Positions 1 to 10,139 of a DNA stretch of 14,623 bases are shown here, in pieces. Position numbers and translations under genes: made by a program. This DNA comes from Limnohabitans sp. GTDB lineage: Bacteria; Pseudomonadota; Gammaproteobacteria; Burkholderiales; Burkholderiaceae_C. A model generated the notes under the pieces. That model was not told the DNA's origin. It did no database searches and saw only the letters and a program-made list of their open reading frames with translations. The stretch's first letter is position 1. Each line of letters begins with the position of its first letter. The stretch lies in NCBI GenBank assembly GCA_030729445.1, contig JANQXJ010000135.1, positions 1 to 14,623 of the forward strand, written 5' to 3'.

Positions 1-578
1 TTGACCGCATCGAGAGCTACGACTTTGTGCGCGACTTTGTGGGCACCGTGAGCGAGGCGGGGTGCCGGGTCTTCATCGTGCACGCCCGCAATGCCTGGCT
101 CGATGGTCTGAGCCCCAAAGAAAACCGCGAAATCCCGCCCTTGCGCTACGAGCTGGCCTACCAGCTCAAAAAAGACTTTCCGGGCTTGCTGATCGCCGTG
201 AACGGCGGCATCAAAACCAACGAAGAGATCGCGCAGCATCTACAGCATGCCGACGGCGTGATGGTCGGGCGCGAGGCGTACTACAACCCTTGGCTCTTGG
301 GCAGTTGGGACGCTGCGTTTTATGGCGATGCCCATGAGGTGCCCAGCCGCGAGGCGGTGGAAGAGGCCATGGTGATCTACATGGAACGCGCTTTTGCCGA
401 AGACGGCTGCCCTTGGTATGCCATTGCCCGGCACATGCTGGGGCTGTACCACGGCCAGCGCGGCGGGCGTTTGTGGCGCCAGGTCTGGAGCGACCACAAG
501 CTCAAGCCTTTGCCGCCGCGTGAGGTCTGGGCTTTGGCCCGTGCTGCGCTGGCGCGAGGGGCTGTGGTCACCGACTGA
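1..578 (+). CDS. dusA: tRNA-dihydrouridine synthase DusA, 3' part
   Basis: This is the C-terminal part of a DusA-type enzyme, an FMN- and NADPH-dependent reductase that makes dihydrouridine at D-loop positions 20/20a of tRNA. The reading frame is open from the left edge (first full codon at base 3) to TGA at 576-578. Seen in sequence: a DRIESYDFVRDF stretch, an FIVHARNAWLDGLSPKENRE stretch typical of DusA, the FMN-phosphate-binding elements VNGGI and GVMVGR, YYNPWLL, and the C-terminal RHMLGLYHGQRGGRLWR helical-domain signature. The catalytic cysteine and the barrel N-terminus lie outside the window. The gene converges on the GntR regulator gene with only 15 bases between the stop codons. The family assignment is strong; preference for U20/U20a rather than other sites is inferred from similarity to the DusA subgroup. 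Confidence 0.93.
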   Translation, partial: DRIESYDFVRDFVGTVSEAGCRVFIVHARNAWLDGLSPKENREIPPLRYELAYQLKKDFPGLLIAVNGGIKTNEEIAQHLQHADGVMVGREAYYNPWLLGSWDAAFYGDAHEVPSREAVEEAMVIYMERAFAEDGCPWYAIARHMLGLYHGQRGGRLWRQVWSDHKLKPLPPREVWALARAALARGAVVTD

Positions 579-593
579 CCACCGTAGGCGGTT

Positions 594-1229
594 TTACTGC
601 GCCGCCTGCAGCCCGTTTGTGAAGTGCGCCGACATGCGCTCGGCCGCTTGCTCAGGCTGGCGTTCGGTCAAGGCTTGAACGATGGCGCGGTGCTCGGCCA
701 GGGATTGCTCAATGCGGCCTTCTTTGAACAGTGAGCTGTGTCGGTTGAGTTTCATCACCTTGCGCAGGTCGGCCACCATCTGGTCGCGCCAGCGGTTGTT
801 GGCCAATTCCAGCAGCAGCATGTGAAAGGCTTCGTTGATTTCGAAAAAGCGGTCCCGGTCGTGGGTGGCTTTTTCCAGGTCCGCGTGCAAAGCGCTGATT
901 TGCGCCATTTGCTCGGCGCTGGCGTTTTGCGCCACCACACGCGCTGCATCCGATTCGAGCAAGGCCAGCAGGTGGTAGACGTCGCGCAGGTCTTTCTCGC
1001 TGACTTCGGTCACATAAGCGCCCCGGCGCACCTTCATGGTCACCAGGCCTTCGGCCGCCAGCACCTTGAGTGCTTCGCGCAAAGGCGTGCGGCTGATGCC
1101 CAGGGCCTCTGCAATGCGCAACTCGTCGATCCAGCTGCCGGGCTCCAGTTCACGCGCAAAGATGCGCTGCCGCAACAGTTCGGCAACTTCTTCGTACAGG
1201 GCGCGGGGGGCGAGGGACAGGGCGGACAT
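594..1229 (-). CDS. GntR-family (FCD/FadR subfamily) transcriptional regulator
   Basis: A 211-residue DNA-binding regulator. Residues about 11-76 form a winged helix-turn-helix with the typical GntR segment SRTPLREALKVLAAEGLV. Residues about 80-205 form an all-helical FCD ligand-binding domain. The usual FCD metal-site positions are visible as Asn132 (in NEAFH), His136, His180 (AEHRAIV) and His202 (SAHF). ATG at 1229 was preferred to an upstream in-frame TTG at 1268: the protein then begins at MSALSLAP, close to the helix-turn-helix, as is usual. Neither start has a strong Shine-Dalgarno. The gene is divergent from mcm across 186 bases carrying a 12-base direct repeat. Context suggests that it controls the propionyl-CoA operon, perhaps sensing a short-chain acyl-CoA or methylmalonate-type acid, but the effector and even the target are inference. 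Confidence 0.9.
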   Translation of the reverse strand: MSALSLAPRALYEEVAELLRQRIFARELEPGSWIDELRIAEALGISRTPLREALKVLAAEGLVTMKVRRGAYVTEVSEKDLRDVYHLLALLESDAARVVAQNASAEQMAQISALHADLEKATHDRDRFFEINEAFHMLLLELANNRWRDQMVADLRKVMKLNRHSSLFKEGRIEQSLAEHRAIVQALTERQPEQAAERMSAHFTNGLQAAQ

Positions 1230-1295
1230 GGGCTGTTTCAGGGGGAATTCTGTTCGGGCGTGGCCCAAAGTATTTCAGGTGTTTCAGATGCTGAA

Positions 1296-1356
1296 TTGTA
1301 AGCCGGTTAAAATATTCTGCATCAATAATTATGAATCACGGTACTTGTAAGCCGGT
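1296..1356. promoter_or_regulatory. Candidate operator: 12-base direct repeat in the divergent regulator/mcm region
   Basis: TTGTAAGCCGGT occurs exactly at 1296-1307 and again at 1345-1356, 49 bases apart start to start. An AT-rich stretch, about 1308-1339, lies between the copies. Weak hexamers can be fitted: TTAAAA (1307-1312) with TATGAA (1330-1335) toward mcm, and on the other strand CATCAA/ATTGTA, which read as TTGATG and TACAAT with a 19-base spacer, toward the regulator. The repeat copies flank or overlap these elements, as expected for an autoregulated divergent promoter. The repeat is directly seen. The operator role and both promoter placements are inference. Confidence 0.4.
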
Positions 1357-1415
1357 AGGCGGCCCCGGGCTGCCACAATCCGCTTCAGTCATTTTTGTCC
1401 CGAAAGCACAGCGCC

Positions 1416-3593
<2,178 letters not shown>

Positions 3594-3601
3594 TGTTTGT
3601 G

Positions 3602-3617
3602 ATACAGTAATACAGTA
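3602..3617. promoter_or_regulatory. Tandem 8-base repeat upstream of the antitoxin gene, candidate RHH operator
   Basis: ATACAGTA is repeated exactly back to back (3602-3609 and 3610-3617), starting 9 bases after the mcm stop and 27 bases before the antitoxin ATG. The second copy with its next base also forms the small palindrome ATACAGTAT. Ribbon-helix-helix antitoxins typically bind short tandem sites next to their own promoter, so this is probably the autoregulatory operator. It also implies that the toxin-antitoxin pair has its own promoter rather than relying only on mcm read-through. I could not place convincing -35/-10 boxes. Confidence 0.5.
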
Positions 3618-3643
3618 TTGCAAACATCTTCAAGGAGTCTGCC

Positions 3644-3976
3644 ATGGCCGTATCCGTTCGACTGGAGCCTTTGCTTGAAAAAGAGCTGGAGCTGACCGCC
3701 AAACGCATGGGCGTGACCAAGTCACAGTTCATAGTTTCGGCGTTGGAGAGGGCGTTGGGGCGCAAGAACCCCTATGACCTGTTGCTCAAGGTGCAGGCTG
3801 AGGTGCGGGAGCCTTTACCCGAAAGTGGCGAACTGGTCTCACCAACCAAGTCGGCCATTCGGTCCAAGCTCAAATCCAAACGGGATGCCAATCAAGCCGA
3901 TTGGCTGGCATTCCAAGAAGCCAAAAAGCAAGGCAAAGTGTGGTCAGGCTCAAACCAGGAAACGGACGCGCCGTGA
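3644..3976 (+). CDS. Ribbon-helix-helix (CopG/Arc-type) antitoxin
   Basis: A 110-residue protein with a short N-terminal ribbon-helix-helix: beta strand AVSVRLEPLLEKEL, then helices LELTAKRMGVTKSQFI and VSALERALGR (residues about 2-43). The remaining 65 residues are charged and probably wrap the toxin. A good Shine-Dalgarno, AGGAG at 3633-3637, sits 6 bases before the ATG. Its stop codon overlaps the GTG start of the PIN gene by four bases (GTGA, 3973-3976), which is standard toxin-antitoxin layout. It should neutralise the PIN protein and repress its own promoter at the tandem repeat just upstream. It is an unexpected gene between mcm and meaB. Confidence 0.82.
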   Translation: MAVSVRLEPLLEKELELTAKRMGVTKSQFIVSALERALGRKNPYDLLLKVQAEVREPLPESGELVSPTKSAIRSKLKSKRDANQADWLAFQEAKKQGKVWSGSNQETDAP

Positions 3977-4380
3977 AGGTGGCCTTGATCGACACGGGCC
4001 CCATGGTGGCGCTGTTTGACGCCAGTGATGTGGCGCATCGGCACTACACCAGCTTGTTGGCCGACAACTGGCGGTTGACGACCACCTGGCCTTGTGTGGT
4101 GGAAGTGTGTCACTTTCTGGGTGCCAATGCTGTCCAGCGATTTCTGCGCTGGGTGTCCGAAGGTGGTGTCATCGTGTTCCCGTTTGACGTGTCGAACCTC
4201 CCCGACCTGGCGGAGATGATGGCGCGTTATACCGCTGAGCCGCGCACAGAAATGGACTTGGCCGATGCTTCTTTGGTGTGGTTGGCGCAAGACACGAACA
4301 CGCTCAACGTGATGACCATGGATGTGCGCGACTTCTCGCGTTATCGCTTGCCCGATGGGCGGCATTTTGAGATCTTGTGA
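3973..4380 (+). CDS. PIN-domain ribonuclease toxin (VapC-like)
   Basis: A 135-residue PIN-domain protein, expected to be a Mg2+-dependent endoribonuclease toxin held inactive by the upstream antitoxin. The acidic metal site is visible: Asp in the N-terminal ALIDTGP, Glu in VVEVCHF, Asp in EMDLADASL and Asp in TMDVRDF near the C-terminus. The GTG at 3973 was chosen because translation from it begins directly at the beta-1 strand (VKVALIDTG) and overlaps the antitoxin stop by four bases. An in-frame ATG further upstream would add 24 residues unrelated to a PIN fold and overlap the antitoxin by 76 bases. No key residue appears missing, so the toxin may be active. The target RNA cannot be told from sequence. 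Confidence 0.82.
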   Translation: MKVALIDTGPMVALFDASDVAHRHYTSLLADNWRLTTTWPCVVEVCHFLGANAVQRFLRWVSEGGVIVFPFDVSNLPDLAEMMARYTAEPRTEMDLADASLVWLAQDTNTLNVMTMDVRDFSRYRLPDGRHFEIL

Positions 4381-4390
4381 GGTCATGCAC

Positions 4391-4840
4391 ATGAAGCTCA
4401 GCAACCCATTCGCTCAGCCCGACATGGACATGCAGGACATCAGAGGCCATCAATATGGACTGATGAATCCTGCGCTGAAGATTTTGCGCGCTGAAGGTCT
4501 GGTGTGTTTGCTGCTTGCGTGTGCCTTGTATCAAGTGCAAGGGTTTTCATGGCTTGAGTTTGGCATTTGGTTTTTGCTGCCCGATGTGGCCATATTGGTT
4601 TATGTGTTGGGTAATGAGCGGCTCGGCATGTGTGCCTACAACCTGACCCACAGCACCGTGGGGGCAGGCCTTTTGGCTGTGCTGGGGCTTGTATTGAATG
4701 TGCCCCTGTTTTTGCAAGCTGCTTTGATCTGGTTTGCACACATTGGCTTCGACCGTGGCTTGGGCTTCGGATTGAAATTTCCCTTGGGTTTTCGCGTGAC
4801 ACATTTGGGTGTGTCGCGGGGCATGAGGGACAATGCATGA
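4391..4840 (+). CDS. Small DUF4260-type integral membrane protein
   Basis: A 149-residue protein with about four hydrophobic segments, roughly residues 34-52, 56-75, 83-104 and 107-128. Recognisable DUF4260 features are DVAILVYVLG, a YNLTHS motif after the second segment and a HIGFDRGLGFGLKF plus THLG ending. The biochemical function of the family is unknown. Of two adjacent ATGs (4385 and 4391), the second was chosen because GAGG at 4379-4382 is 8 bases before it but only 2 before the first. That GAGG overlaps the toxin's TGA, and the gene's own TGA overlaps the meaB start (ATGA), so translation is probably coupled on both sides. The DNA is AT-richer than the pathway genes (29/60 G+C in bases 4501-4560), which hints at separate origin. 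Confidence 0.75.
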   Translation: MKLSNPFAQPDMDMQDIRGHQYGLMNPALKILRAEGLVCLLLACALYQVQGFSWLEFGIWFLLPDVAILVYVLGNERLGMCAYNLTHSTVGAGLLAVLGLVLNVPLFLQAALIWFAHIGFDRGLGFGLKFPLGFRVTHLGVSRGMRDNA

Positions 4841-5865
4841 CGCCCGAGCAAATCCTCCAAGGCTTACTGCAGGGCCCCGCGCCCGCCCAACGCCGCGCCA
4901 TGGCCAAAGCCATCACGTTACTGGAATCGACCCGTACCGACCACCGTGCGCTGGCCGATGAGCTGCTCACCGCCATGCTGCCGCACACGGGTCACTCGTT
5001 CCGTTTGGGCATCAGCGGTGTGCCGGGCGTGGGCAAGTCCACCTTCATCGAGGCGCTGGGCCTGTACCTGATTGACCAAGGCCACCGCGTAGCGGTGTTG
5101 GCGGTGGACCCGTCGAGCACGGTCTCGGGCGGCTCCATCTTGGGTGACAAAACCCGCATGGAGTTGCTCAGCGTGCACGAGCGGGCCTACATCCGCCCCA
5201 GCCCCAGCAGTGGCACTTTGGGTGGCGTGGCCGAAAAAACCCGCGAGTCCATGCTGGTGTGCGAAGCGGCGGGCTACGACGTGGTGATCGTCGAGACCGT
5301 GGGCGTGGGCCAGTCCGAGACCGCGGTGGCCAACATGACCGACATGTTTGTGCTGATGCAGCTGCCCAACGCGGGCGACGATTTGCAGGCGATCAAAAAA
5401 GGCGTGATGGAAATCGCCGACCTGGTGGTCATCAACAAGGCCGACATCGATGCGATCGCGGCCACCCGCGCCGAGTTGCAAATCACCAGTGCTTTGCAGC
5501 TCTTGGGCATGCATGGCGGATCTGGCCATGCGCACGCCGATACCAGCCAGTGGCACCCCAAGGTGGTGCAGCTGAGCGCTTTGCTGGGCCAGGGCGTGGA
5601 CAATTTTTGGGCGGCAGTCACCGAGTTCCGAAGCCTGCAAACGGCCAATGGCCGTTTGGCCTTGCGCCGTCATCAACAAGCCCTGTCGTGGATGTGGGAG
5701 CGCATCGACGCCGGGCTCAAGCAAAACTTTCGGGCGCAGCCGCGTGTGCAAACCCTGTTACCCCAACTCAGCCAACAAGTCGCAGCCGGTCAGCTCGCTG
5801 CGTCCACAGCGGCCCGTCAACTGCTCAGCGCTTACCAAGCGCAGAGCGACACCCCATCTTCCTGA
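4837..5865 (+). CDS. meaB: Methylmalonyl-CoA mutase-associated G protein chaperone (MeaB/ArgK family)
   Basis: A 342-residue SIMIBI-class GTPase that gates loading of adenosylcobalamin onto the mutase and protects it from inactivation. Seen: Walker A GVPGVGKS (residues 61-68), DPSS at 91-94, the family motif DKTRM (104-108) with the following RPSPSSGTLGG, Walker B/switch region VETVGVGQSE (152-161) and the guanine-specificity motif NKAD (200-203). The helical N-terminal arm and the C-terminal dimerisation arm are both present, so length is normal. The ATG at 4837 overlaps the preceding TGA, with AGGGA at 4826-4830 as ribosome site. Older annotations call this family ArgK, LAO/AO transport ATPase. 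Its presence with mcm and pccAB strongly favours the mutase chaperone role. Confidence 0.95.
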   Translation: MTPEQILQGLLQGPAPAQRRAMAKAITLLESTRTDHRALADELLTAMLPHTGHSFRLGISGVPGVGKSTFIEALGLYLIDQGHRVAVLAVDPSSTVSGGSILGDKTRMELLSVHERAYIRPSPSSGTLGGVAEKTRESMLVCEAAGYDVVIVETVGVGQSETAVANMTDMFVLMQLPNAGDDLQAIKKGVMEIADLVVINKADIDAIAATRAELQITSALQLLGMHGGSGHAHADTSQWHPKVVQLSALLGQGVDNFWAAVTEFRSLQTANGRLALRRHQQALSWMWERIDAGLKQNFRAQPRVQTLLPQLSQQVAAGQLAASTAARQLLSAYQAQSDTPSS

Positions 5866-5887
5866 AGAAAAGAGAGAGAGAACCACC

Positions 5888-7420
<1,533 letters not shown>

Positions 7421-7430
7421 TCGGTACCCC

Positions 7431-7484
7431 GTCATGTCGGACTTGATCCGCCAGCCATGGATCCCGGGTCAAGCCCGGGATGAC
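7431..7484. repeat. 54-base imperfect palindrome between pccB and pccA (REP-like)
   Basis: The stretch is an inverted repeat centred on CCATGG (7455-7460). Pairing the 28-base arms, which share the two central bases, gives 21 matching positions of 28, including GTCAT at the outer ends and CTTGA inside. The pattern, GTCAT then C/G-rich then CTTGA then a mirrored copy ending GGGATGAC, resembles dispersed palindromic repeats found in intergenic regions of many proteobacteria. It occupies most of the 81-base pccB-pccA gap and would form a long hairpin in the transcript. There is no T-run after it, so a strong intrinsic terminator is unlikely. Copy number elsewhere cannot be seen here. Confidence 0.7.
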
Positions 7485-7501
7485 AGATAAAAGGATTCCA
7501 T

Positions 7502-9550
7502 ATGTTCAAGAAAATTTTGATAGCCAACCGCGGCGAAATCGCCTGCCGCGTCATCGCCACCGCCCACAAAATGGGCATCCAGACCGTGGCCGTTTACTCC
7601 GAAGCCGACAAAGAAGCACGCCATGTGCAACTGGCCGACGAAGCCGTGTTGCTGGGCCCGGCGCCTTCGCGTGAGTCGTATCTGGTGGCCGACAAAATCA
7701 TCGCCGCAGCCAAAGCCACGGGCGCCCAAGCGATTCACCCCGGCTACGGCTTTTTGAGCGAGAACGCCGAGTTCTCCAAGCGTTGCGAAGACGAGGGCAT
7801 CGCCTTCATCGGCCCACGTCACTTTTCGATTGCCGCCATGGGCGACAAGATCGAATCCAAAAAGTTGGCAGGTGCGGCCGGCGTGAACTGCATTCCCGGC
7901 GTGAACGATGCCATCGAGACCGCTGAAAAAGCGGTTGAAATCGCCAAAGGCATTGGCTACCCGGTCATGATCAAGGCATCCGCTGGCGGCGGTGGCAAAG
8001 GCCTGCGTGTGGCTTTCAACGACAAAGAAGCCTTGGAAGGTTTCACCTCTTGCCGCAACGAAGCACGCAACAGCTTTGGCGATGACCGCGTGTTCATTGA
8101 GAAGTTTGTCGAAGAGCCCCGTCACATCGAAATCCAGGTGCTGGGCGACAGCCACGGCAACGTGGTGTATCTGAACGAACGCGAGTGCTCCATCCAGCGC
8201 CGCCACCAAAAAGTGATCGAAGAGGCCCCGTCGCCTTTCATCTCGGAGGCCACCCGCAAAGCCATGGGCGAGCAGGCAGTGCAACTGGCCAAGGCGGTGA
8301 AATACCAATCGGCCGGTACGGTGGAGTTTGTGGTCGGCAAAGACCAGAGTTTTTACTTCTTGGAGATGAACACCCGCTTGCAGGTGGAGCATCCCGTGAC
8401 CGAAGCCATCACAGGGCTCGATTTGGTCGAGATGATGATCCGCGTGGCGGCTGGCGAGAAATTGCCGATCGAGCAAAAAGACGTGCAGCGCAACGGCTGG
8501 TCCATCGAGTGCCGCATCAACGCCGAAGACCCGTTCCGCAACTTCTTGCCTTCCACGGGCCGCTTGGTGCGCTTCCAAACGCCCAAACAAACCATGTTCC
8601 AAGGCAACACGACTGACTTGTATGGCGTGCGCGTGGACACGGGTGTGCAAGACGGTGGCGAGATCCCGATGTTTTATGACTCGATGATCGCCAAGCTGAT
8701 CGTGCACGGCAAAGACCGCAACGACGCCATCGCCAAAATGCGCGAAGCCCTGAACGGTTTTGTCATTCGCGGCATCAGCTCCAACATCCCATTCCAGGCC
8801 GCTTTGCTGGCGCATCCACGCTTTGTGTCGGGTGACTTCAACACCGGCTTCATTGCCGAGCAGTACAGCAAAGGCTTTCGCGCCGAAGACGTGCCGCACG
8901 ACGACCACGACTTTTTGGCCGCACTGGCCGCCTTTGTGCGTCGCAAATCCCGCCAGCGTGCGGCCAATCTCAGCGGCCAGTTGCCCGGTTACGACGTCAA
9001 GGTGGGCCAGGACTATGCGGTGGTCGAGTTGGGCCAAGGCGGCAACAACCGCTATGTGCAAGTCCATGTGGATGAGTTTGTGGGCAAACCTGGTGTGGCG
9101 CAGATCACTGTCGATGGCAAAACCTATGCCATCGAAAGCAACTCCCGCTTGAACGACATCCGCATCGAAGGCACTTGCAACGGCAAGCCGTTCACTGCAC
9201 AGGTGGAGCGCGGCACCCTGAAAAACCCATTGGCACTGCAAGTGCAGCACAACGGCACCCGCATCGAGGCGCTGGTGATGTCGCCGCGCATGGCTGAGCT
9301 GCACAAACTGATGCCCTTCAAGGCCCCGCCAGACCTGAGCCGTTATGTGCTCTCGCCCATGCCCGGTTTGCTGGTGGACGTGTCGGTGCAGCCAGGCCAG
9401 AAGGTGCAGGCGGGCGAGCGTGTGGCCGTGATCGAAGCCATGAAGATGGAGAACGTGCTGTTTGCCGCACAAGACGGCGTGGTGAAGAAGGTGGTCGCGT
9501 CCAAGGGCGAGTCACTGACGGTGGACCAGATGATTGTGGAGTTCGAATAA
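7502..9550 (+). CDS. pccA: Propionyl-CoA carboxylase alpha subunit (biotin carboxylase and biotin carrier)
   Basis: A 682-residue subunit combining ATP-dependent biotin carboxylase with the biotin carrier domain. Seen in order: the biotin carboxylase N-domain MFKKILIANRGEIACRVI, HPGYGFLSENAEF (about 79-91), the ATP-grasp glycine loop KASAGGGGKGL (158-168), RRHQKVIEEAPSP, and FLEMNTRLQVEHPVTE; then the BT linker domain that contacts PccB; and a C-terminal biotinyl domain with EAMKMEN, biotin on Lys648, 34 residues before the end as is usual. AAGGA at 7491-7495 is 6 bases before the ATG. The gap from pccB holds a palindromic repeat. The fusion of carboxylase and carrier, with a BT domain, matches PCC rather than the split AccC/AccB of fatty acid synthesis. 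Confidence 0.96.
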   Translation: MFKKILIANRGEIACRVIATAHKMGIQTVAVYSEADKEARHVQLADEAVLLGPAPSRESYLVADKIIAAAKATGAQAIHPGYGFLSENAEFSKRCEDEGIAFIGPRHFSIAAMGDKIESKKLAGAAGVNCIPGVNDAIETAEKAVEIAKGIGYPVMIKASAGGGGKGLRVAFNDKEALEGFTSCRNEARNSFGDDRVFIEKFVEEPRHIEIQVLGDSHGNVVYLNERECSIQRRHQKVIEEAPSPFISEATRKAMGEQAVQLAKAVKYQSAGTVEFVVGKDQSFYFLEMNTRLQVEHPVTEAITGLDLVEMMIRVAAGEKLPIEQKDVQRNGWSIECRINAEDPFRNFLPSTGRLVRFQTPKQTMFQGNTTDLYGVRVDTGVQDGGEIPMFYDSMIAKLIVHGKDRNDAIAKMREALNGFVIRGISSNIPFQAALLAHPRFVSGDFNTGFIAEQYSKGFRAEDVPHDDHDFLAALAAFVRRKSRQRAANLSGQLPGYDVKVGQDYAVVELGQGGNNRYVQVHVDEFVGKPGVAQITVDGKTYAIESNSRLNDIRIEGTCNGKPFTAQVERGTLKNPLALQVQHNGTRIEALVMSPRMAELHKLMPFKAPPDLSRYVLSPMPGLLVDVSVQPGQKVQAGERVAVIEAMKMENVLFAAQDGVVKKVVASKGESLTVDQMIVEFE

Positions 9551-10033
9551 ATGACGCGCCCCTTCAAAGTGCTGGGCGTCCAGCAAATCGCCATCGGCGG
9601 TCCTGATAAGTCCCGCCTGCAAAAACTTTGGGTCGACATGTTCGGCCTGGAAGTGACCGGCACCTTCAAAAGCGAACGCGAGAACGTGGACGAAGACATC
9701 TGCACCATCGGATCTGGCCCCTTTAAGGTCGAAGTCGATTTGATGCAACCGCTGGACCCCGAGAAAAAGCCCGCCGTGCACACCACGCCGCTCAACCACA
9801 TCGGCTTGTGGATCGACGATCTGCCGGTTGCGGTAGAGTGGCTCACGGCGCAGGGCGTGCGCTTTGCGCCCGGTGGCATCCGCAAGGGCGCGGCCGGTTT
9901 TGACATCACTTTTTTGCACCCCAAGGCGAACGAAGAGTTCCCAATTGGCGGCGAGGGCGTGTTAATCGAGTTGGTGCAGGCACCACCGGAAGTGGTCAAG
10001 GCTTTTTCGGCGTTGGCGATCAACGCGCATTGA
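9551..10033 (+). CDS. VOC-superfamily protein, candidate methylmalonyl-CoA epimerase with altered metal ligands
   Basis: A 160-residue glyoxalase/VOC protein starting on the base after the pccA TAA, with GGAG at 9538-9541 as ribosome site. It shares the epimerase layout: VLGVQQIAIGGPD at the start, VEVDLMQPL, LNHIGLWIDD, FLHPK, and GVLIELVQAP. Against the human epimerase as I recall it, the four metal ligands His, Glu, His, Glu fall at Gln12, Asp63 (Glu61 is a nearby alternative), His83 and Glu140, so two are replaced. Position in the operon and the conserved FLHPK and IELVQAP ends support an epimerase converting (S)- to (R)-methylmalonyl-CoA, a step the pathway needs and no other gene here supplies. 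A different VOC activity remains possible because of the substitutions. Confidence 0.65.
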   Translation: MTRPFKVLGVQQIAIGGPDKSRLQKLWVDMFGLEVTGTFKSERENVDEDICTIGSGPFKVEVDLMQPLDPEKKPAVHTTPLNHIGLWIDDLPVAVEWLTAQGVRFAPGGIRKGAAGFDITFLHPKANEEFPIGGEGVLIELVQAPPEVVKAFSALAINAH

Positions 10034-10105
10034 GTTGCGTGGGAGCTGAGGTTCCAGCCCGCAGCGCTTTGCAGGTCGGTGGCTTCAGCCCCGATAAGCT
10101 TCTAC

Positions 10106-10139
10106 AAAAGCCCGTCAGACCCCGGTCTGCCGGGCTTTT
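10106..10139. terminator. Bidirectional intrinsic terminator between the pcc block and the rnfB-like gene
   Basis: AAAAGCCCG (10106-10114) pairs with CGGGCTTTT (10131-10139), and inside it CAGAC (10116-10120) pairs with GTCTG (10125-10129) around a CCCG loop, with one T/C mismatch between the stems. The A-tract and T-tract at the two ends let it work on both strands. On the - strand the hairpin's 5' arm contains the last codons and stop (TCA at 10115-10117) of the rnfB-like gene. The 72 bases between the VOC stop and this hairpin hold no other feature I could see. Confidence 0.8.

Noticed and set aside
586..607. Possible terminator hairpin between dusA and the regulator gene (AGGCGG/CCGCCT).
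   Set aside because: Six base pairs, a ten-base loop, no T-run on either strand, and it overlaps the regulator's 3' end; too weak to call.
1236..1287. Three copies of TTTCAG upstream of and around the regulator start (1236-1241, 1273-1278, 1282-1287).
   Set aside because: A six-base word repeated irregularly in 50 bases is weak evidence; spacing is uneven and no known site matches.
3901..3972. Upstream in-frame ATG giving a longer PIN protein.
   Set aside because: The extra 24 residues do not resemble a PIN N-terminus and overlap the antitoxin coding region; the overlapping GTG gives the standard layout.
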